Shown: piece by piece, positions 57,500 to 64,000 of the stretch
Position numbering within the stretch: the first letter of the stretch is position 1
Layout: every line of letters begins with the position of its first letter
Assembly (NCBI GenBank): GCA_039566865.1
Contig: CM076959.1
Coordinates: 9,531,501-9,595,500, forward strand
Direction of reading: 5' to 3'
Origin: Aurelia coerulea
Lineage: Eukaryota; Cnidaria; Scyphozoa; Semaeostomeae; Ulmaridae
Length of the DNA: 64,000 nt
Position numbers and translations under genes: made by a program
Notes under the pieces: generated by a model
Told to the model about the DNA's origin: nothing
The model's database searches: none
Seen by the model: only the letters and a program-made list of their open reading frames with translations

Positions 57500-58340
57500 T
57501 CAGTGCTAGGATGCAAATTATTCTAAAAACCATTTTTACAGAAATGGGCGCTACGAAGGAAAAATGCAAACGGTGCAAATTTGGATTTAATAATGATTTC
57601 GAGAGAGAGAGAGCTGACAGAACGGACTTAATGATAGTAGTGGGGTAGGTGCTAGGGACCTTAGAATGTCTAGTGTGTCAAAGCCAAAGCAATAGCTCCG
57701 AGTTAATTGCTAGGACACAGAACATCTTGAAAGCTCCTTTTTCAGGAAAAGATTATACGAGAAGAAAGGTGCAGATTGTGGTGGTATTGAAAGTGCATTT
57801 AAGAAAGAGTAGAATGGCTGAAGGTAATGATAACGCTTATGTTCGTGAGACCATAGAATGTCTTCTTTGTTCAAGCCAAACAGAAGCTCCGAGTTAAGTT
57901 GCTATGGTACACATCATTACTTCACTTTAATTAATTCGATTTTAGAGGCCCCCGTTCATTTGATGCACCCAAAACTTTCTTTCCACTATACCTTACGAGG
58001 AAAATAATGCAAAAGATAGCAGATCTGAAAGGAAATGAGATTCTACAATTCTTTTAAGAAACAATAGTGACTGGGTTGATATTAGAGATATCTACCTTGT
58101 CAAGGCCAGAAGTAGATGCGAGTTAACTGCTAGGGCACATATCATTCTAAAAAGCATTTGGCCAGAAATAGGTCTTACGAAGGAGGAAGTACAAATTGTA
58201 GAAGATTGGAAAGCTCGTGAATACTTTGATTTAAAATGCTGTCAAAAATAGCAGGAAGAACCTATGTAGTGATACTATTGATGTCAGGGAGCTTAGAAAT
58301 TCTACATTTTCAATGCAAAGAAGTGGATCTGAGTTAAGTG
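57500..58340. repeat. Degenerate ~200-bp tandem repeat, four units
   Basis: Anchors TGCTAGGATGCAAATTATTC (57504), TTGCTAGGACACAGAACATC (57707), TTGCTATGGTACACATCATT (57898) and TGCTAGGGCACATATCATTC (58127) are 191-229 bp apart; the following parts share ACGA(A/G)AAGG..GTGCA and ATGTC..AAGCCAA..CTCCGAGTTAA. Old and diverged. No coding assignment. Confidence 0.75.
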
Positions 58341-58679
58341 TTGGATATGTTATGAAATGATGACTCCAGATCTAACATGATTTAAATGGCATGGCTTATC
58401 AATAGCTATACCAATACTAATACCGATGAGATGTACCGTCTACAGTCTATATAATACCTCAAATAGATACTCAAATAGATACTCGTTGCTTCGGAATAGA
58501 GTGCATCATCTTTCTTCAACAAGCACCTCTTTGGTAAGTTGCAAAATACTTATGAAATCCCAATTACACCGAATTCAGTACAATTGATTTCTGTACCAAC
58601 CCCCGTGATTGGCTTCTTGATAATTTTTGCCTGTCCGATACTAAAATGCCTGTCCGATACTGAAATACTCCCTGCTATA

Positions 58680-59075
58680 CCGGGCAAGTCAATAAAACAA
58701 TCCCTGTTTGAAAAAATACTGATCCTTGAATACAAAAGCAATAATATTGAAAACTGTCTTGTTTCATAGTTAATATGTTCAATTAGATTCGTTAATTTAC
58801 CAGGCTTCAGTCAGTCATTCCTTTCCGTAGATATGGTAGATTTTCTGCAGAAGGGCTCTTTCAAAAACCTGCAAAAACGAGTGAAAACGATGAGCAAAGT
58901 TTGCTTCGTTTTCCTTCCTAAAATAATGACACTTCGTGTATCAGCATATATTTTTCCTCTTGGAACAACGGAGACCCCCATAAGTTTTTCATACCAGTGG
59001 GAAGACTTTTGTATCCTCCCAAGTGGATAGCTCGTGCTGAAGCCTGTTCAAGTCATTGCTGTTAAGGCTGATTTC
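58680..59075. mobile_element. MITE (family copy 3), left part only
   Basis: Starts CCGGGCAAGTCAATAAAAC after TA at 58678-58679 and follows copy 1 closely (GCAATAATATTGAAAACTGT, CAAAAACCTGCAAAAACGA, AAGTGGATAGCTCGTGCTGA) to about 59075, where it stops corresponding. Right half and right TIR are missing. Confidence 0.85.
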
Positions 59076-59237
59076 CAGTCTGTCAAACTTTCCGAGCGGG
59101 TGGAATGTAGCACAATAGTTGGCTCCTCAGGCGCGGCTTTGTATTTAAATTCAATTCGAAATTTTCTCTCGTAAACATTATGATTCCCGTCCGCTTGGAA
59201 AATTCTACTGACTGGAACTTAGCCTCAAAGGGAATTT

Positions 59238-60396
59238 TCATTTTTTCATTTTCATTTTAATTCTTTTAAGGAGGGTTGCCCTTCAACGAGTTGATTTTCA
59301 AGGGGCCCTCCGATAAAAACATTAATTACAATCTAAGGTACAACGGTACAAAATAAAAGCTATTAATTAAATAAAACTATAAAACCTTACTTACAATATT
59401 TTTAATCTATGTACAATAATGGTCAAAATTACAATAAAAACGAAAGAAAGAAAAGTGCCTGTTTCTAAATAGTTTTCTTAAAACTATACTGAGAGGTTGC
59501 CTGTTTTGACCCGGCTGACAGGCTATTCCATAGTTTTGCACCTCTGTAAGAGAAACATCTCTGGCCATTTGCTGACCTTTTCATCGGCAACTTCAGGTCG
59601 GTCCCCGTATTGCGAAGGCTATATGATGAGCAGAGCGAATTTCTGGTGAAGAAATTACACAGGTATTGTGGAGCAAGCTCATTCAGGGACTTGAAGACCA
59701 TTGTCTTAGATTCACCAGTAACCAGCTGGTCAACGGTCTTCCATCCCAGCCCTTCAATAAGAGGTTTGCCTGGGGCATCGAAGTTGCTATTCGTTATTAT
59801 CTTGTTGAATAGTTTCTTAGTTACTATTATCTTGTTATTATTCGTTATTATCTGGGGCATCGAAGTTGCTATTCTTCAGCACGGTTTTGAAGTTTTTGCA
59901 ACTGATTAATTTCAGTTAAACCGGCGCAGCCCCAGACAGAACAGCGGTATCGAAACTGAGGCTCGACAATACCTGTGTAGAGAGTTTGCAATGTTTCTTT
60001 CGGGAGAAAAGACTTGGCATGTCTTAAAAAGTCAACTGCCCTTGAGACCTTGCTAGAAACTGCCTTGATTTGCTCTTTCCAATCCAAGGAGCAGTCGATT
60101 TGCACACCAAGGTATTTTGTCTTTTTGACTACTTCAAGCTCACTATAGCGAATTTTCAGATCCAAGTCTCTATTTTGATTTTTGGGGATCTTGTGCTTCT
60201 GCTTTGTAGAAATAAGCATAGAATGAGTTTTTGCAACATTCAGGGAAAGCTTGTTGCCTTGCAGCCAAGTGTCCAATTTCCTAAGGTCGCTATTAATAGC
60301 CTCATTCAGCCGATTCAAATCGTGAGACTGGTAGCACAAACTGGTGTCATATAAAGGTGTAAGCATATAAAGGTGGCTCAAGCCACTTGCGGTCAA
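59238..60396 (-). pseudogene. LINE reverse transcriptase fragment with 3' UTR
   Basis: The minus strand encodes LYDTSLCYQSHDLNRLNEAI (motif C region, apparently lacking the Ala-Asp of YADD), GNKLSLNVAKTHSMLIS, KYLGVQIDCSLDWKEQI, FLPKETLQTLYTGIVEPQFR, CAGLTEINQLQKLQNRA, then after a disruption GLGWKTVDQLV, APQYLCNFFTR and a C-terminal CFSYRGAKLWNSLS to a stop at about 59465. Disruption at 59775-59875 is a local duplication of GGGGCATCGAAGTTGCTATT. The tail is ATGAAA-type at 59238-59260. Confidence 0.85.
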
Positions 60397-60734
60397 GCTC
60401 TAGCCAATCACATATTGGTATTTCCTGTTGACTTCGATAAGTTCCCCAAATATGGTGCGGCACGTGTCACGGCCTATTATCTTTGCACAGCTATTTTTGT
60501 CAAAAGCTTTTATGTGCTTAGATTCCCCGATCTGAGCTTTATGGCGCCCGTCTATAAATAGCACAAAGAGAAACAAACATTTTATTGTTTTCTTTTGCTT
60601 TGCTTTCTTTCGCCAGGCATCAATCATAGACATAGGAAGGTTCTTAATTGTGGTTGCCACGTTTGGAGAATAGTGCAATTAAGAATGCATGCACTATGCA
60701 GAAACAATGTAAATGGCATGCATTGAGCACATAC

Positions 60735-60842
60735 CTGCGGCGTGCTGGCAGGAAGCAATAATGGGGAAGATATCCCTGCCAGTGAAATAGGATTTGCACC
60801 AAAAAGCCAATCACCGTTCAAATGGGGACCAAAGGTTCCCTT
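60735..60842 (-). CDS. Candidate internal exon of an unidentified gene
   Basis: Exactly 108 nt, phase 0 to 0, between acceptor AGAAATTTTAG (ending at 60843) and a strong donor CAG|GTATGTG (60734 down). It reads KGTFGPHLNGDWLFG, then SPLLLPASTPQ. I do not recognise the protein. No partner exon was found nearby, so chance or a non-coding origin is possible. Confidence 0.3.
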
Positions 60843-61148
60843 CTAAAATTTCTTATCAATGTGCAAGTTGCCTCCGAGGATTTCTCGACACGCTGCAATA
60901 ATAGTTCAACAATGCACAAATGGGAAGGTGAAGATGCCTGCCTAGAAGTTTTGAACTTCAGAGAGCTAAATTCTCTTATGTTTGTTTGGCCTGATATGCA
61001 AAACGGTTGAAGAAACGTTGTCCATTTGCTGCTTGTGCTGAATACTTTATTTCGCATGACACTTTACTTTGTAAGCGCATTGTTTTATAAGAAACTAATA
61101 AATTGGCTCAGTTCTAAAAGTTTCTCGACAGATTCGAAGGATTAGAAG
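60843..61148. other. No gene recognised
   Basis: Unassigned sequence before the SINE. Confidence 0.45.
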
Positions 61149-61330
61149 GTGTTGTGGCGCAGTGGTGTAATCCACTGGCTTTGCAGCCAGAACAGTCAGG
61201 CGGACAGGGTTCGATACCCGGTAGAGCCCCACCACTTGAGTGTCATGACAAGGGGTCGCGGATTCGATTAGGCCTATTCTACTTCTGCGATCCCAGCGCT
61301 TGGCGCTAAAAACCGCAACTTCACCTTCAG
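61149..61330 (+). repeat. tRNA-derived SINE, copy 2
   Basis: A box TGGCGCAGTGG (61155-61165) and B box GGTTCGATACC (61208-61218) with tRNA-like spacing, then GGGGTCGCGGATTCGAT, CAGCGCTTGGCGCTAAAAAC and the 3' end CGCAACTTCACCTTCAG. It abuts LINE sequence with no spacer. Confidence 0.88.
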
Positions 61331-61770
61331 TTATGACCTATAAGATTATAAATAAGCTAAGCCCCGAAAGCCTTTGGGATAAATTTGAGCTAAGGTCAAT
61401 GCACTCAAGCTATGTAACAAGAAACTGCCATGATCTTCAGATCCCAAGACTAAATACAGAACATGCAAAAAAGGGCTTCAAATATTCGGCTCTAAAAATC
61501 TGGAACGATACGCCTGTTGATATACGAGAGGCCTCAACTCTCGGTTGCTTTAAAAAACAATTGAAAGCACACCTACTGGCTGATCAAAAACGTTAAATTC
61601 AAAACACGACCCCCTGGAAGAAAAGCAATATTAACAATTTAGATACTACATTGCCTTTGAAATTATTTTTGTTTGTTTGTTTTATAAGATTGTATATATG
61701 TATTATTAGATGGTGAAGGGTTTATTTTCGTGTATAAATATTCATTCATATCATATCATAACCTTCACTA
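61331..61770 (+). mobile_element. 3' end of a LINE, fused to the SINE
   Basis: A frame to TAA at 61594-61596 encodes the reverse-transcriptase C-terminus (TYKIINKLSPESLWDKFEL, FKYSALKIWNDTPVDIREA, FKKQLKAHLL), followed by a 3' UTR ending in ATATC/ATCAT repeats at about 61750-61770. The LINE starts exactly where the SINE ends. Confidence 0.85.
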
Positions 61771-61942
61771 TTCCTCAGTTTCACCCTGTATTCAAAGGTA
61801 GGGGAATATCCTGTGCCTTCGCCATCGTCCAACATTCAGTTTATAAAATCACGCCTTTGTCTATGCATCACTCAAGTAGTACCTAGTTGTAAATTTCTAC
61901 TACCAAGCAGAAGATAACCAGCAAAGACACTTACAACTTTTT

Positions 61943-62125
61943 GTGATATTACGCTCGTGTAACAAGTTGAGCACTCTAGTCGACCTGGTACCCGACATGG
62001 AACAGATCAGATTCAACTACTCACTGAAAAACATCCCAATACCAACGAGAAATGCATACAAGAGAAGACTCATAGAAAAAGTAGAAAGCGTGGTTAAACG
62101 TAATTTCAAAAGAGACCCCACGTAA
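61943..62125 (+). pseudogene. Penelope-like element, N-terminal ORF fragment
   Basis: The frame includes FNYSLKNIPIPTRNAYKRRL and IEKVESVVKR. I recall this block (NIPIP...LIEKVE..IKRMRWK) from the start of Penelope-like reverse transcriptases in cnidarians. The relation ends abruptly after VKRNFKRDP. The rest of the ORF is missing. It is followed by a possible hammerhead remnant, which such elements carry. Confidence 0.5.
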
Positions 62126-62144
62126 AAAATAGTTATAAGATTTT

Positions 62145-62226
62145 GTCATCACAACATTCAGTGTATAAATGCACAAAAGTTGAGTAGAGTTTTCAGTTGT
62201 CTGATGATCGCCGTATATTGTGAAAC
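62145..62226 (+). ncRNA. Possible decayed hammerhead ribozyme
   Basis: CTGATGA (62201-62207) and GAAAC (62222-62226) are the two conserved hammerhead core boxes at a suitable distance, and a GTC at 62145-62147 could be the cleavage triplet, with ACAAC (62151-62155) facing GTTGT (62196-62200). Stem II (TCGCC against ATTGT) does not pair well, so if it was a ribozyme it is now damaged. Confidence 0.3.
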
Positions 62227-62516
62227 TCTGAGTAACAACGAAGAATGTAATCTTTCTTATTGTCTCACTCCTGAAGATTTTCTTATAAGTAAGCGATTTT
62301 CTTATCAATAAATAGTCTGTGTTTGATGATTTTAATCAAGGCTAGATTATGGAATTACTTTAGATGTGAAATTTGTTTCACCTAAATTGGTAATACTTGT
62401 CCAAAGTTACGAGTGACTTCATTTGGAAGCTGCTCTCAAAAATGCTCAAAACAAGAATGGAGAGGGGGATCAACTGTCGAATCGGAAAAATTAAGAAATG
62501 TTAATACCATGCTTGA

Positions 62517-63755
62517 AAATAATAATAATAATAATAATAATTCATTTATTTACAGGTGGTGAAATGTCTAGTTAATACAAACTAATAAAAACCAACTATC
62601 TAATTACAAACCCTATTTACAAATGTTGCATCGGCATTGTTCTCCCTTCCAATTTTTGATCATTGTTTTAAACTGTTTTGTATTTTGTGCGGATTTTATG
62701 TTGTCTGACAAAGTGTTCCAAAGTATACTACCTCTGAACGATAGGGAACTTTGTCCATATGACGATGTCTTAACTTTTGGCACCTGGAGTAGATTCTTTA
62801 TTCTTAGGTCATATGTGATTTCTTTCGTTGCGAAAAACTCTGACAAAATAGAAGGACTAATGAAATTGGTGCATTCGTATATTTCGACCATTAGCTTTTG
62901 CAGATTGCTACAATGGATCGTTATCTCTTCCGACCTTGCCAGTAGTTCTTCAAAGGTAGATGTATAATCGCCATGGAGAACTCTCAAGGCACGCTTATGT
63001 AGCCGGTTTATTCTGTTGTTAGTTGTTTTACCACAAAACATCCATATCAGTGGACAATAGTTAAAGGCTGACTTTATGAAAGTTTTGTATAGTATGTTTG
63101 CTTTATCCTTTTGTAGAAACCCAGCAATACGAGAGAACGCCTTTACTTTTTGACTTGCCTTTTTGCAAATACCTTCAACATGATTATGAAACTGTAGCTT
63201 TGAGTCAATCGTTATTCCAAGGAGTTTAACCTCATCGGTTGTCTTGATAGGTTGACCATTTATTTCAAGGCTCACTTTTTGACCCTTTTCAAGACCCATG
63301 AAAATAACCTGAAACTTGTCTGGGTTAGCTACCATTCGGTTGTCCTTGAACCATTTTAAGGCATTATTTATGTCTCCTTTGAGGGATCTCAAAATGTTAT
63401 CTATGCTATCTTCACATGAGTAGATAGTGTTGTCATCGGCAAAGTTGCAAACTTGTGAGTTCTCGATCGCGTATATGAAATCATTAATAAATAGATTGAA
63501 CAGTAAAGGTCCAAGAACTGAACCCTGTGGAACACCAGATTTTACTTGTTGCCAGTTACTGTAGGTACCATTTATCTTCACTCTTTGTAGCCTGTTTGTG
63601 AGGTAACTATGCAGTAAATTCAAACTATCTAAACTGAAGCCATATGCCTCAAGTTTCGCTAACAGCAGGTCATGAGGGATGCAGTCATAAGCTTTAGAAA
63701 GGTCCATTAGAACCATCCCAACCTTGCCTGACAAAATAGAAGCAATGATCATGTC
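62517..63755 (-). mobile_element. 5'-truncated LINE with long open reverse transcriptase
   Basis: Runs from a truncation point near 63755 to an AAT-repeat tail at 62517-62541. Left flank in element terms (63756 on) bears no RT sequence. The direct repeat TCATGTCAG at about 63752-63770 is at the junction. Confidence 0.87.
62613..63752 (-). CDS. LINE reverse transcriptase, 379 codons, N-terminally truncated
   Basis: Motif A VLMDLSKAYDCIPHDLL, motif B GVPQGSVLGPLLFNLFIND, motif C NFADDNTIY, motif D/E region KFQVIFMGLEKG and KLLGITIDSKLQFHNHV, thumb KANILYKTFIKSAFNYCPLI, and C-terminus SLSFRGSILWNTLSDNIK with MIKNWKGEQCRCNIC before the stop. All catalytic Asp residues of motifs A and C are present. 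Fingers and endonuclease are missing, so it cannot move on its own. No internal stop: the youngest LINE in the window by this test. Confidence 0.9.
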   Translation of the reverse strand: MIIASILSGKVGMVLMDLSKAYDCIPHDLLLAKLEAYGFSLDSLNLLHSYLTNRLQRVKINGTYSNWQQVKSGVPQGSVLGPLLFNLFINDFIYAIENSQVCNFADDNTIYSCEDSIDNILRSLKGDINNALKWFKDNRMVANPDKFQVIFMGLEKGQKVSLEINGQPIKTTDEVKLLGITIDSKLQFHNHVEGICKKASQKVKAFSRIAGFLQKDKANILYKTFIKSAFNYCPLIWMFCGKTTNNRINRLHKRALRVLHGDYTSTFEELLARSEEITIHCSNLQKLMVEIYECTNFISPSILSEFFATKEITYDLRIKNLLQVPKVKTSSYGQSSLSFRGSILWNTLSDNIKSAQNTKQFKTMIKNWKGEQCRCNICK

Positions 63756-64000
63756 AGGGTCATGTCAGCTCCGTAAATTGTGCGATTTCATTCTAAACAC
63801 GCTTAGAAATTGATGAATTTAAGTTTTCTTTATTTTTTCCTAACAGTTTCTGAAACTGCTTCCTAGAAAAATTACTTATAGCCTCGGGCCATGTGGCAGA
63901 GTGTACTGAAGCCTCGAGTAAAAACTGTAGGAAGTAATGCAAGGTGTCACAAAGCATATGTGCCCCATTCATCTGGCTGCTGTGAGGATGATGAGGTTGC
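63756..64000. other. No gene recognised
   Basis: Flank of the LINE; nothing identified before the window edge. Confidence 0.45.

Overview
This is a metazoan, intron-rich, AT-rich window dominated by transposable elements. The mix of families (BEL/Pao, several CR1/L2-type LINEs, a tRNA-derived SINE, a Penelope-like fragment, mariner-type, hAT-like and TTAA-target DNA elements) suggests an invertebrate, most likely a cnidarian. The species cannot be fixed from the window and this is inference. There are no bacterial operons, rRNA genes or CRISPR arrays.

The one clear cellular gene is COMMD9 on the + strand, present as its last five coding exons (6648-6732, 12793-12847, 17082-17116, 22099-22196, 25377-25520). 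Splice sites and phases agree at every junction and the gene ends with the family's C-terminal COMM-domain helix and a stop. The first ~60 codons must lie left of the window or went unrecognised. About 18 kb of introns hold most of the transposons of the left half.

Layout: 1-5421 (minus) is a broken BEL/Pao-type gag-protease gene with a ~2 kb in-frame 99-bp coding minisatellite, interrupted by a 5'-truncated LINE (4386-5249). 6883-11769 is a decayed mariner-superfamily element split by a G-rich DNA element holding a ~1.2 kb foldback. 13021-16079 is a TIR element containing a LINE with an 11-bp target duplication. 16080-16790 is a MITE whose relatives recur at 23125-25253 (with a 1.8-kb 16-bp satellite inside it) and 58680-59075. 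18261-20624 is a TTAA-flanked element with a THAP-like ORF and, on the opposite strand, a two-exon P2X7-intracellular-domain-like ORF. 20962-21669 is a second LINE copy with a 12-bp target duplication.

Right of COMMD9: a degraded LINE (26880-28260); a 5.4-kb structure with split direct repeats in the order A1-internal-B1-A2-B2 (28967-34421); a TTAA element with a decayed transposase (36038-38419), whose terminal TTAA was hit by a pair of nested piggyBac-like elements (38424-39794); a foldback (41026-41625); a 686-bp TIR unit with a 9-bp duplication containing one RecQ-type helicase exon (42255-42940); a 2000-bp composite of two near-identical MITEs (44370-46369); and a ~5.5-kb 100-bp satellite (47501-53050) with outlying direct and inverted units and an hAT-like insertion whose empty site is preserved at the far end of the array. 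53-64 kb holds LINE fragments, another long-TIR element, an old ~200-bp tandem repeat, a SINE, a Penelope-like remnant and a LINE with a 379-codon open reverse transcriptase.

The elements do not form a pathway. The window reads as a host gene in a landscape of layered insertions whose order can often be deduced. All identifications are by eye, with no database search.
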